Shown one piece after another: positions 13,172 through 24,854 of a stretch of DNA of 64,000 nt. Position 1 is the first letter of the stretch; the number at the start of each line of letters is the position of its first letter. A program made the translations under genes and the position numbers. A model generated the notes under the pieces. That model searched no databases. It saw only the letters and a list, made by a program, of their open reading frames with translations, and was not told the origin of the DNA. This DNA is from Branchiostoma floridae (lineage: Eukaryota; Chordata; Leptocardii; Amphioxiformes; Branchiostomatidae), in contig NC_049996.1 in the NCBI RefSeq assembly GCF_000003815.2, positions 3,944,981 to 4,008,980 of the forward strand. The letters are read 5' to 3'.

Positions 13172-13978
13172 GAGGTATCTGCAAAGAATGACTCACATCT
13201 TCTTCAGAAAGATCTGAACACCCTGGAAGAATGGCAAAGGAAATGGCTTATGCAGTTCAATCCTGATAAGTGCTATATCATGCACATAACGAACAAACGC
13301 ACACCAAATGTGTCCCCTTACCAGTTTTGTGGTCAGACATTAGCAACCACGAAAAGCCACCCATACCTAGGTGTTACGTTAACAACTGGGCTGAAGTGGG
13401 GTGTCCATGTTAACAAAATCACAACCAAGGCTAAACAGACATTGGGAGTGATCAAACGCAACTTGTGGGCATGCCCAGCCAGGGTAAAATCACTTGCTTA
13501 CACATCACTGGTAAGACCTAACCTTGAATATGCTGCAAGAGTATGGGATCCGTATACAAAGAAAGACAAAGATAAACTTGAAAGGGTACAGAACCAAGCT
13601 GCCAGATTCTGTACAAACAACTATAACAGGGATGCTAGTGTTACCAAAATGAAAACAGATCTGCAGTTGACATCATTTGAAGACAGAAGGAAAAGGTCTA
13701 GACTTTGCATGATGTACAAAATGACCAATAAACTGGTGGACGTACCGACTGATAAGTATCTAATACCAGCTCAAAAACGAACAAGAAACAGCCATGACTT
13801 CAAATACAAGAGTTACCAACCTAGGATTGATGTGTTCAAAAATTCGTATTTTCCCAGAACTATCGTAGAGTGGAACTTGTTATCACCAAGCACAGTAGGG
13901 GCATCTTCTCTGGATAGTTTTAAGGAACGTTTGCAGGTAGATGTGCAAAAGTTAGGTGTGACGGATCGTTCAGTGTAA
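13172..13978 (+). pseudogene. LINE (Jockey/CR1-like) reverse transcriptase C-terminal fragment
   Basis: About 269 residues typical of the C-terminal end of LINE ORF2: LNTLEEWQRKWLMQFNPDKC, YLGVTLTTGLKWGVHVNKI, LERVQNQAARF, RRKRSRLCMMYKM and YFPRTIVEWNLL. It ends at TAA 13976-13978. The catalytic FADD box that should precede it is missing: homology begins abruptly near 13172 and the upstream open frame is unrelated SINE-like sequence. It is a 5'-truncated insertion, as is usual for LINEs. The reading frame is otherwise unbroken, suggesting a young copy. The 3' UTR is only about 95 bases and ends in a GATACA-repeat tail. Confidence 0.82.
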
Positions 13979-14007
13979 TATAACCAGCTGCTGCTGCACC
14001 GCGTGCC

Positions 14008-14072
14008 TGCGAAGCTGGTGTGTTACGCCGAAGGGCGGTTATACCGGCTATATAGATACAGATACAGATACA
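14008..14072 (+). repeat. LINE 3' tail with GATACA repeats
   Basis: It follows the LINE stop codon by about 30 bases: GAAGCTGGTGTGTTACGCCG, then AAGGGCGGTTATACCGGC, then TATATAGATACAGATACAGA. The reverse complement of this unit is the monomer of the tandem array at 7840-8970 and recurs at 20050-20175. Confidence 0.75.
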
Positions 14073-14339
14073 CTATTGCCCATAGTATAGATAACAATAC
14101 ACTTCTCCTACCGCCTAATAAAGGCTATGGAACTACCCTAACCTCCGTCTTTTATTTGAACTGGACATTCGCCAAACGTATTTCCACCAAAGATGTTGTA
14201 CGTAAATGGTGCGAGATAAATATTAAGAAGACTCCACTTTCCAATACCGTGCCCTAAAGACACAGTGAAGAACAACCCACTACCTCTACTGGGACTACGT
14301 ATACCTCTGCTTCTATCTTTCATCACAACTTGACATTCG

Positions 14340-14540
14340 TGGGGTTGTGTGTGGCGTAAATGGTAGAGCATTTGGCTCGGAATCTATAGATCCCGAGTTC
14401 GATTCTCGCCGTGCTCCCGACGTTGTGCCCTTCGGAAAGGCACTTTACACTTTGTCTACCTTCCTCACTTCCTCCAGGTGTAAAAATGGGTACCTGACTT
14501 TGGTCGGAAGGTAAATGGAAAAACTAACTGTTCCTTCTGT
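14340..14540 (+). mobile_element. SINE-like tRNA-derived repeat
   Basis: A tRNA-like head (AATGGTAGAGCATTTGGCTC, then CGAGTTCGATTCTCG) is followed by TGCCCTTCGGAAAGGCACTT and AAAATGGGTACCTGACTTTG. The last motif also occurs at 12880 and 25205. Confidence 0.55.
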
Positions 14541-14544
14541 CTGT

Positions 14545-17500
14545 ACTGTCTATGTGGCACTCTTAATATAAGTTCAGCGCAGTGTCACATTGTCCTCGTA
14601 TGTCCAGAAGCAAATAACGTTAGGGAAAAAAGACATGGACATTCGCCAAACGCATTCGAGTTGTGGCCTTGAATTAATGTAAAGGCTGGCAGTCATTCGT
14701 ATTAGTGAAGCAAAATAGAATCAATGTCTAACGTTGGCACAGGACTGTTAAAGTTTCTTCTGAATGACTGAAATGATAAATACATAAATTTTTTGTTGTA
14801 CATGTTTCAACGTATGGAGGCATTTAAAGGGAGAGTTATATGGTGCTGCGGACGACATCTTATTGATGATTCGACAAAGTGAGAGACAGATTTTAAATAG
14901 GAGGTGTATAGATATTGCGTTTGGGTTCGGTGTTGTATAGACACATCTTTTACGTTCTTCAAAATGTAGAAGTGCAAAACAACAGCACAAAATTTTAAAC
15001 ATTTAACGACATACAGCCTCTGTCTCATTGGTTGAACCTCTAACTGCCATTTTCTCATTGGTTTAACTATTAATTGTGATACGATGGACAGTAAAAATTG
15101 GTCCCAAATCGCACAACCTTCCAATTTTGTATATCGCATAAGTTGGTGGATGCTCAATAATACATGTATATGTGAACTTGAAAAGCTGACAATGTAATGG
15201 TACATTGCACAAGTTTCATGCTTCGGTGAGGGGGGTGGGTCGTCCTGTACAGATGTTGTAGAAATACTAGGAAATACATCATTAAGGGTTTTATAAAGAA
15301 ATAAACTTTTCTCCAACTAAAAAAATGGAATCACCGGATTTTTTTTACTGACTCGCGTAGTCTCTTTAACTGTCTTACCCAATAGTTTTAAACACGTGAC
15401 TCCATGCACGTGTGACGTAATAAATGGATCATAGGTTTGTTGAAAGTCGATATCGCCTCCCGTCTGGGCATTTCACAAACTTAGATGAACGTCCATGCTG
15501 ATTAAAAAATATCTATGCACACCCTAGATTAATTATATACAAAATGAAACAAACTACAACAAAGTAAATTATAAAGGCTAACATACATTACTCTCTAAGA
15601 TATTGATATAATCATAATCGGCGTACTGGTCAGACTATGTCCACCCTTTAGTTCTAAACGTTGATACAATCAGGCAGGGATTATCGTAAATTTCAGTATC
15701 TTTTCTAATGATATATAAAAAAACTCATCTATTCTAGAATTATGAGAGTTGTGACATTTAACTACATCTGTTTTGGCGTCGAGTCTGTTGAAATATATTC
15801 TGCTTTATGGACAAAGTCAAAGGGGGGTAAATAAGTGATTTGAATGTAAAATTCAGTTTCAATTTCTATATCGGAAAAATGAACAAAACAATAAAGAACT
15901 ATTTGTTCTAACAGTAAAATCTAACAACATTTATCGGCTGTCATCCTGTGTGGTCATATTCTTTGCCATAGTTTCTGTATGAAGAATGGTTTTAACTGAG
16001 GAGTAGTTTCCCCTCTCATTGTTTACATTGATTTTAATATCTAAAATGCATGGTGCCAGGCCCTATGGTCGTGTGTCGCCATCCGTCATGTTGTACAGTA
16101 CGGGAAAGGGGCCACTATGAAGGTGGGGAGAAAGGGGGAGGGGGGCCACTATGAAAGGGTATGTAAAAGGGGGGGGGGGATCGAAACAGGATGGACAGAG
16201 GTAGGTGTGGGTACCGGTATAGAAAAGTTAGGTACAGGTGCGGCCTAGGTCTAGAGAACTCGGTCCAGGTCCGGACCCGAACCTGGACCTGATTGTCTGT
16301 GAAAACTTTTGAATGGGCTATACTGAAAACAATGGTCCATTTCGCTATAAAGGATTCTGTTTGGTGGGGTATTCGACACACACCGGCTTTTTAAAATCAA
16401 CAGTCTTCATTCACAAGACTATCTACTGTCCCCTACTTCTTTCCTTTGGGGGGGGGGGAGGTATCTGTAAGCCTGAAAACACGTAAACGTCGAACAAGCG
16501 CTGCATTTATCGCAATATCAATGTTTCTCCGGTAGGAGGTATATAAACGTGCATATATCTACCGGGGATATATGCATGTTTATTATATAGCCAGCCAGAA
16601 TATTCTTCACTAAGAATGCGGGCTTTATCCGAGAAAAAGGAGATAAAACATTGATATTTTGATAAGAGTAAACATTTATATGGCTGCTCATTCCCTTTAA
16701 CGGACAGTGTAAAAATGCTATATCTCAATTAATTAGTAATGCAAAATCCCAAGTGGCGTAAACTGGCTTTCTCCGTCTTTTTTGCTGACGACCATTTTAT
16801 TTGGTGTTAGTCATTATTAGATGGATCATTAAGAAAGCCGGTCAAAGTAATTAGTACATAATTACGGAAAATCTCCGCTAATACATTGAGGATTACTCTA
16901 TATGGGACCTAACACCTGGGTATCGTTGAAATTAGGTCAAAGGAACAACCCAAGCTTGAAACCCCGCACATTAGCGCCACCAAGCGACTTTACTCAAAAC
17001 TGCAGCTTGCGTTGTTGCAACTCGTTCTCGAGGGCAATGACCTCCCGGAATAAGAGAAGAAATAAATTTGATTTATCGGGCTGTAAAAATATACAGCCAG
17101 CGCTAATCAAATAGCCAAAGGCTATTAAATAGCGGAACAATATATAGTATACAATACAAGTTGTTACGAAGCACATATAAACTTTAACGGTGTTTACAAC
17201 ATAGGACTTAGGGACTATAGATAGCTATAAGCGTATACATAATGAATAGATTTTATCTCTCTCGGATGTCATCATTCCTAGGAGAGAAGTTGATAAAGAG
17301 TCAGATATCTTTTATTCAGTGGTGGAGAAAATATTCAACAGGGTTAGAATACCAGCATGCCTGCAAAATAACCCGGGCCAGGGCCCGAACCTATGTCAGT
17401 AAAATTCTATCAAGCATATATAAGAGCTATCTTGTACCAAAAATTAACGGACGTTTTCCCAAGAATACGAGATATCAAACCCAGAAGTTACACTGCAGTA

Positions 17501-18030
17501 CCAAAGCATTATCTTATCATCTCTTTGATAGGACAAGACCTGACCAGAATTTTAATATATATTTTAATATATATTGTAATGGTATTTAAAAAAAAAGACA
17601 TATTTTCTTCAATTACGCTTTCCAATTACACAAATAAGAAACACACATACATAGATACAGATAAACTCTAGCAGAAGCCTAACCTGTTAGAGAAAGATAT
17701 GGCAGTTTGAGGGTCTAGGTACAGCAAAAAAATTATTACGTACTTTTATTTACGGATACAGTTTAAACTATTACGGAATCTACAGCAGCTAAACTCATTT
17801 CCATTTCAACCGTCGTCTGATACATGACCGATATAGCATGGCAAGAAGTTTATAGATTTATGAAAGAAAGATGCAGACACGCATCAAATTTCTCCGAATT
17901 ATAAAAAAAAGATAACGACAGATAACAACATGAAAGCTTATCCGGGAGTGTGCTTAGTTGATAGAATTGAAAATAACACCATAGATTTGCTTTATCAAAT
18001 TGAAATAACTACATAGGAATCGGTACAAAA
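14545..18030. other. Noncoding region
   Basis: Short frames only. It contains the repeat at 16190 and G- or C-run tracts near 16130-16180 and 16448. Confidence 0.45.
16190..16410 (-). repeat. CCGGTCCAGGTCC-type dispersed repeat
   Basis: GGTCCAGGTCCGGACCCGAA, then GTCTGTGAAAACTTTTGAAT and CCGGCTTTTTAAAATC match 39670-39830. It is noncoding. Confidence 0.45.
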
Positions 18031-18037
18031 ACTAGTG

Positions 18038-18330
18038 TAGTAAAAGTGATACTAGTGTGGTACACTGGTATCACTTGCCAAGCTGGCGACTACGGTCATG
18101 GCTTCCATATTGGTGGCACTTTTACAACTATCCCAGTTTTACTTATGCAACTACAAACATGGCTACCTCCCTAGTGTCACTTCTACAAGGATGATTATTA
18201 GGTTATAACACAGCATGTTTGCATATTTTGGTCCGTATCTGACCATCCCCGAAGAGGAAAAAATTCCGAAGAGGCGAAAATTAATGAGCGCGCTGATGTC
18301 ATCCATAAAATGTACTTACTGTGGCCTAAT
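18038..18330 (+). repeat. Dispersed repeat, copy 1
   Basis: GTGATACTAGTGTGGTACAC, ATGGCTACCTCCCTAGTGTC and GCTGATGTCATCCATAAAAT are shared with 44729-44955. It is noncoding. Confidence 0.55.
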
Positions 18331-18406
18331 TCGTATTTTGTATAATTGACTTCCTGAATTTAGCGCTATCCGTAGGCGTTTCTACTGAATTTAGCTTACA
18401 ACATTG

Positions 18407-18451
<45 letters not shown>

Positions 18452-18456
18452 CACAT
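18407..18456. repeat. (AC)n microsatellite
   Basis: About 22 CA units with a single CG interruption. Confidence 0.95.
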
Positions 18457-18459
18457 GCA

Positions 18460-20040
18460 TACCCTACATACAAGCCCTCATTAAAATCAAAAGACACGAG
18501 GGTAGACCCAAATGGGAATTAGAGTATGTTAAACGGCGGCAGTGAGATATAGTCATATGATATCAAATGGCATTATAATGAGATGGTAGGGTGGGGTCAC
18601 ATAGTACATATATCATACGTCTTTCGTATAAACTGTAGTATATTTCAGTGCTCGGGTCGCCTATCCAACAAGATATTTTCTAAATATTTAAAATGTCTTA
18701 GTCCTGTCACATATTAATTTCTTTTTAACTATAATAGCATACAATAATGAATTCTGTTGTCTCTTCGTACGACGCTTCTTTCCTAAAACCGTAATTCCAT
18801 AATTCCATCCATCCATCAATATCTAACATTTAATTCTGTGTTAACTAGTCTTTCGCGCAGTAGAAACTTTACAATACAGTTTGGGTAAAAAGTAGGCTAA
18901 ATTCTAAGATATGACGCTAAGAATTTTAATCTACTGAATTCATGAAAAAAGGGGCAAACGTAAGGTTGTTCTATATGTAACGTTAACATTTGTTGCGTTA
19001 TTTCAAAACACAGTACGTGGTATATGCTACACCGCTCTACAAGTCATGACATACAATGGCTTGCGTATTTTCACAAACTATGCTAAGATAAAAGAGCTAG
19101 AATGCTAAGAGGACACAAAAGAAACACTAACATTCCTAATTATAATGGATAAAGAAACGTGAACACTGGGTTGGTTACCTCGTATCGTTGCGATGTGAGT
19201 TGTAGACAGTATATCATGGCGTATGTGACGTCATCGGTCACCCTGACCAAAAAAAAAGCCGCCCCAAGTTTGGCACACTTTTAGGTCACACAGTTATGCA
19301 GGGGTCACATGTCCAAACGGGCCCGGTCGGGTTTTGAGTGATTGTTTTGTAGAGCCTGTAAACCGACTTATGGTGTAACACACCAGGTCTGTACTGAAGA
19401 GTACAAGCCGCATATCCGGACAGATTTATTTGATCCACTCTTTCTCTATTTTTGTAAGTGTTGTAGCTTCTTCAACGTACTCGAGGTATGGATTTCTCGA
19501 ATAAGGGATTTCTATTTTGTTGTCGATCCAAAGGACGGCCCTAGCCAATATTAGGTATTATTTTCTACATGAGTGAAGTGAAGATATTTGTATAGAATGC
19601 ATTTCCTAATGCCACATGTAAGGGTATTCGAATACGGGAACTTTGAGTTCCGGGCCGAACACCCTACCATAGCCATTTCGCCACGAGACGCCAAGGACCG
19701 TTTGCAAAATAAAAGTGTACATCAAGAAATATACACAGTAACGTAACACATTATACACGTGACTATTTGTTTTCTATGTTTCGTGTGTTTGGTGTTCTTT
19801 TTATCATACCTTTCGCTTTCCTGTTAACAAGATCCCAGAATTACTGAGAATCTTAGCCGAATCTATGATTTTGAGAAATCTTGAATTATTATTCGCACTG
19901 ATCCAAATCCATATTAATCCAAATCCCTAATATCCCTACAAGACCAATTTTTGAAACACACGGGTACTGCAGATTAGACTACACTTGCAATTTTTTTTTC
20001 TTTTTAAAATTCTTTGATTTTATTTAACGGTTGTCATGGT
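18460..20040. other. Noncoding region
   Basis: No supported feature. A Tyr- and Cys-containing 70-residue frame at 19342-19554 lacks splice context and family resemblance. Confidence 0.45.
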
Positions 20041-20049
20041 TGTAATCTT

Positions 20050-20175
20050 GCTATAGCGTAACATACCAATTTCTGTATACCTATCTGTATCTAATTTTGT
20101 ATAGCCAGTATAACCGTCCTTCGGCGTAACACTCCAGCTTCTGTATCTGTATTTATATAGCCGTTATAACCGCCC
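20050..20175 (-). repeat. Two LINE-tail units, isolated
   Basis: It contains CCAATTTCTGTATACC and then CGTCCTTCGGCGTAACAC followed by CCAGCTTCTGTATCTG, the same monomer as the array at 7840-8972. Confidence 0.6.
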
Positions 20176-20339
20176 TTAGTCCTAACGCACCAAAATGGAA
20201 TCACGGAAACAGGGTGTCCTTGTGACATGCAAGTGTCTGCAGTCTTATACACGGGCCCATATTGGGATATTTACCTCACGGTATGTGAATACGCCACAGG
20301 AATGGCATCCGATATGTCGAGAGACAGTGTGCGATATGG

Positions 20340-20640
20340 ATTGAGCGTGACGTCACAGCAAGAAACAGGTGCAACCACCATCAGCCTCACTAACGCCTCC
20401 TGGCGACTATTGACAAAACTTCACCTACTTCTGGATACTTCTGGATACTAGTTTTCAGATATTGACCGGTCCTTGTATTTGGAGGTGATGACTCAGCAAG
20501 CAACAGGTGCAACCGCCATCAACCTTACTAACGCCTCCTAGCGACTATTGACAAAACGTCACCTACTTCTGGATGCTTGAACTAGTTTTCAAAATTGACC
20601 GGTATTTGTATTTTTCAGATTATTCTATTCATTTCACATT
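20340..20640 (+). repeat. Second locus of the 134-base minisatellite family
   Basis: About two units with AACAGGTGCAACCACCATCA, CTAACGCCTCCTGGCGACTA and CACCTACTTCTGGATACT, matching 48788-49200. Confidence 0.7.
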
Positions 20641-21019
20641 GGATAAAATCAGCATTTAAAATCTCAAGAAATGTATATTAAAATTGCCGGGGTAAGAGAA
20701 AGACCAATCTGTGAACAAGGTCGACGTGGATTGACCGAAAATTTAGAGGGGTAAGTCCCTATAGTTAATTCAGTGTTGGAAGTAAAGTTTAGCAATTTTT
20801 CAATTATGTATTCTACCAACAGAGGTGAACTTTCATGCTAAGATGCCAATCTGTTCTATACGTAGACTGTAGAGATTGTCGTACTTTGGCGTGTATATGC
20901 TGTGTACGGATATATGGGCCGTAACGATTGAGGTTAACAATGAATAGATATATAACACAGTTCTGGTGCATACTTGGTATTAGTTTATTACTTTTTTCAG
21001 TAGTACAGTGATGCATTTA

Positions 21020-21808
21020 TTGATACATCAGTTGTACATAAAACGATAATCAGCGGTACAGTAGTTACAATACATCAGTGGTGCAGTCGTACTTATAATG
21101 ATACATCGGAGTAATGTAGTACTTATAATGACACATCAGTGGTACAGTGGTACTTATAACGATACATCAGTGGTACAGTAGTACTTATAACGATACATCG
21201 GAGTAATGTAGTACTTCTAATGACACATCAGTGGTACAGTGGTACTTAAAACGATACATCAGTAGTACAGTAGTACTTATAACGATACATCAGTGGTACA
21301 GTAGTACTTATAACGATACATCAGTGGTACAGTAGTATTTATGACGATACATCAGTGGTACAGTAGTACTTATAACGATACATCAGTGGTACAGTAGTAT
21401 TTATAACGATACATCAGTTATGCAGTATTATTTATAACGATACATCAGTGGTGCAGTAGTTCTTATAATGATATATCAGTTATACAGTAGTAGTTATAAC
21501 AATACATTGTTGGTGCATTAGTACTTATAATGATACATTTATTTAGTAGTAAAGTAGTACTTTTGACGATACATCAGTTATACAGTATTATTTATAACGA
21601 TACATCAGTTATACAGTAGTACTTTTAATGATACATCAGTGGTACAGTAGTACTTTTAACGATACATCACGGGTACAGTAGTACTTATAACGACACATTG
21701 GTGGTACAGTAGTACTTATAACGACACATTTGTGTTACAGTAGTACTTATAACGATACATTGATGGTACATTAGTACTTATAATGATACATCAGTGGTAC
21801 ATTAGTGA
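21020..21808 (+). repeat. Minisatellite with 31-base unit
   Basis: About 25 units of ACGATACATCAGTGGTACAG followed by TAGTACTTATA, with scattered substitutions (AACG/AATG, GGTACAG/TTATACAG). The array is head to tail throughout. Confidence 0.88.
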
Positions 21809-22361
21809 TTCACTTTTGTACATTTGCATGCATGAATGTATATACATATATTAGATTATCTTTGCTTAGTCTGCAAATTAAAGTATTGTTTAAAGGCTTA
21901 ATTGTACAAATAGATTTACACAATTTAGTCACTGTAATTTAGCAATTAAAGTTTGGTGCAAAATACTTATAATTTCTTTACTTAACATTGGTTATCACAC
22001 GACTGACTTAAAGTTAAAACCAGCTAGCCCTTCTATTGGTATAACGTCACAGTGTTCGATTTAATAATAGGTACGCAATACAAATACAGTCATATTCAAG
22101 TTTTCTTTCAAATCCTAGTCTCTGAATTAGTTCAATTTCTTGTCCTTCGGGTGAATCTCATTTTTTTTAAATTCCTTATCATGAAATCAAATAGTACATT
22201 CATCAAAAAGTAATATACTAGTACCAGTAATGTAATGTACCGGTTCTTTAATAGACTAGTACTTATATACCTATTTCACAGTGAGTAACAAAAAGTACTT
22301 GTGTTTCCTATAACTTAAGTAAAAGTACATTTATAAAATACAAGAACGTTATTACCATTCT

Positions 22362-22720
22362 CCTACGCAGAGGGACCACAGTCGTGTCAAAACGCCTTGT
22401 GTTTACCTCTGCTATCTTGTGCACTCAGACCAGTTAGGGACCGCCCTACTTATAAATATTAATGACCTTGCCCTTATATGGGCAGTCATCCGTTGGGGAT
22501 CGGGCGTAGGAGGATGGAGCCATGTATCACGTAACATGATTGGCTGATAGCTTCCCAGCGGCCTTTGCGAGACAGCTTGCGACAACGAAAAGCCCAAGAA
22601 AAGCATATTCTCTGATTGGTTGACAGCTGGTTTGTGGCGACAATCATGATAATTACTGATAGGGCATGAGATAGCAGGGCCCCATAGGCTAATGCCGTTG
22701 GGGACCGGGCGTTAAGAGGA
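22362..22720. mobile_element. TIR element relative, ACATTCAACGGC family
   Basis: It contains CCTACGCAGAGGGACCACAG, GCTATCTTGTGCACTCAGAC and CTACTTATAAATATTAATGA. The right end is decayed or rearranged, with a duplicated GGGGATCGGGCG block. Confidence 0.5.
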
Positions 22721-23095
22721 TGGTTATTACTAGTATTTCTACAATCTACAACTATTGCTAGTTATAAAAGTATATGTACCTCCCGTCAAATAGGTAATGG
22801 TTCTGATACATTGGAGCACAAGGAAGTTGATTGTAGTATTTCATATCATGGCTATTGTATGTGGATTAAATCTTTGTCCATATGGATAAATCTCTACTCG
22901 AAAATGCGAAAGAAGGATTTAAAAACTGTAAAACACGATGGTTTACCTTATTCATTATAGTAATGTCCCCTTCCTTGCCCACTGTGGCATATTGTGACAA
23001 CTGTCCCTCTTTTATCCGCCCAAATCTGCTAATGTTACGTGTTGTTTCATTACCACTTGAAACAACGGCCTCTGTGTCTACCCGAATATCGTGTT

Positions 23096-23420
23096 AGCTA
23101 AGGGCACAACCGACCGTACGTGCAATTTTTCCGTACATTGTTTGGGAAGGCCACGTCCGCCTCGTATTTTTGAAAACGTTCAATCATTACAGGGCAGGCG
23201 TGTCGCCCGTACTAGCACGTACGGGGGGCAAATCCGCAACCGGATGGCACACAAAGTCTTGCCTGCACGTAACGTTCTACGGCGTTTCTGCGTGCTCCAA
23301 AATCCGTTGGATCATTCCCTACGAGTTCGTACAGAGGCCTTACTTACCACTTACGGATCCCAAAAGATTGCCCACGTTTTGGGCACGTAATTGCACGTAC
23401 GGCGAATTGTGCCCTTAGCT
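23096..23420. mobile_element. MITE with AGCTAAGGGCACAA ends
   Basis: AGCTAAGGGCACAACCGACC at 23096 and the inverse of AGCTAAGGGCACAATTCGCC ending at 23420 form a TIR of about 30 bases around 325 bp. The homologous sequence at 44415-44630 shows it is a family. Confidence 0.6.
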
Positions 23421-23604
23421 TCAATGTCAGTATGACTTTGTCAGTGAGCTTGTCCAGGAAATTCCCATGGTGCCGAAGTTTGCCATTGTACTGACAATTG
23501 GCAAGGACATGCTCTGCTGTACAGATTGAATGCATTTTTATTAAATCCCTCACGATGACCCACAGGGAATCGTTGCTTTCTACAGAGATGTCCTGTTGTT
23601 TCAT
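23420..23604 (-). pseudogene. Possible retroelement remnant with Cys/His motif
   Basis: The minus-strand frame encodes ICTAEHVLANCQYNGKLRHH and GNFLDKLTDKV. The pattern C..EH.L..C, then RHH..L..L, recalls the zinc-knuckle-like end of some retroelement polymerases. It is short, the context is MITE-rich, and the family is uncertain. Confidence 0.35.
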
Positions 23605-23903
23605 GTTCCCAGTCGGTAGAAACTGCGTAGGAAAACTCCCTTTATTCTGACGACTTGGATTCTTTATTTTTCACGTCAGTCACAAATATCTTTTTCGTCG
23701 AACTTGATTTCCTCTTGCTTTTCTGCTTGGGAAACAAAAAAAAATGTAACTTTTAATAGAATTTCATCAAGCAGTGACTAACTGTTTAAAGGTACACTCA
23801 AGTACCTCTAAATTTTCGATGGCTATCAGTCCATCCTGATCACGGAGTGACCCAGTTTTCACGAGAATGGGAGAACTAGGTCGAGACTTGCATGCAGGGC
23901 AAT

Positions 23904-24335
23904 GACCCTAATTGACGCAGGCGCAGAAGGCCCAAAACGAGTCCATACAGTATTTTAGCCTATTTTCGACTTTTAGCAGGAAAATGTAAGTAACATTTCA
24001 TATTGGTGAAACATATTGGTGTAGGTTGCAGATGTTCAGATTCGGCCAAAAAACTAGGCTTTGGTCCATCTTTTTGGCCTGTGCTGACCCCTATTTTGAA
24101 GTGCTGAGTCCCAAAAATGACGTCATGAAAAGCAAGATGGCGGCAAGGTTTGACCGCTGGAATAGTTGCGCTGGTCAGAAAGTTTCAAGATTAGATTTTT
24201 GGATACTTGAGATAGCGGGCTGCTGTGTGGGGTGAGTTCTTATGACCTGGAATGTTCATGGATGAGATTATGACACCCTGAACTTGCTAATTTTAACATT
24301 ATCGCCTATGTAGATTTGTATTAGTGGTAACTGCT
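23904..24335 (+). repeat. Dispersed repeat, copy 1
   Basis: CAATGACCCTAATTGACGCA through GCGGGCTGCTGTGTGGGGTG to the AACTTGCTAATTTTAACA region. It is homologous over about 430 bases to 46855-47310. No coding potential seen. Confidence 0.6.
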
Positions 24336-24483
24336 CTGAACTGCATGAAAAGTTGAGTATACGGGGTAGAAACTCCAGGTTTTCCGGTTAAAACATGTTA
24401 ATTTATGTATACGGTATCGTCTCGGAACAAAAATATTGGTATACTCCATTATACCCAGCAAACTTCACTTTGCTAAGCTATCG

Positions 24484-24854
24484 TTATAAGACGTAGCTTA
24501 AATGATCGTCATCGAGTATACCCGTACACCATGCATTTATTAGAGTCTGACCTGTAATCTTGTACACTTCATTTCCGTAAGGCCCGCCCTCGCCGTCCGA
24601 TGCGCAGGTTGTGGAAGGACCGTACTTGTTGTAGGTGTTGAGCCCATCAGCTGACCCACCACACCAGCCGCCAGCCTGTACAGCAAACACGGTGAAACCA
24701 CGAGAAAGTGCTACCTGGTAACACTTCTCTATGGGGTTTTCTCGTGACTTGTAGTCTCCGTCCAGGCGTGGATCTGTCCCCTCGAGTGTCGGAATGGCGC
24801 GGTCAGATGTGTCCCTCCAGCAACCCAGGCTGATGTACTCACGACTTTCGCTTC
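24484..24854 (-). CDS. Lectin receptor 1, exon 6: WSC-like cysteine module and stop
   Basis: It starts after a CACACAG acceptor in the right phase and ends at TAA (24486-24484). It encodes a module that starts YISLGCWRDTSDRAIP and has a central GGWCGGSAD and a C-terminal GGPYGNEVYKI. It resembles the WSC-like 'GCWKD..DRAI' modules of cnidarian and amphioxus extracellular proteins; that assignment is from memory. The exon sits between near-perfect inverted repeats, described separately. Confidence 0.8.

Noticed and set aside
21020-21808. CRISPR-like array
   Set aside because: Contiguous tandem repeats without unique spacers in a eukaryotic genome.
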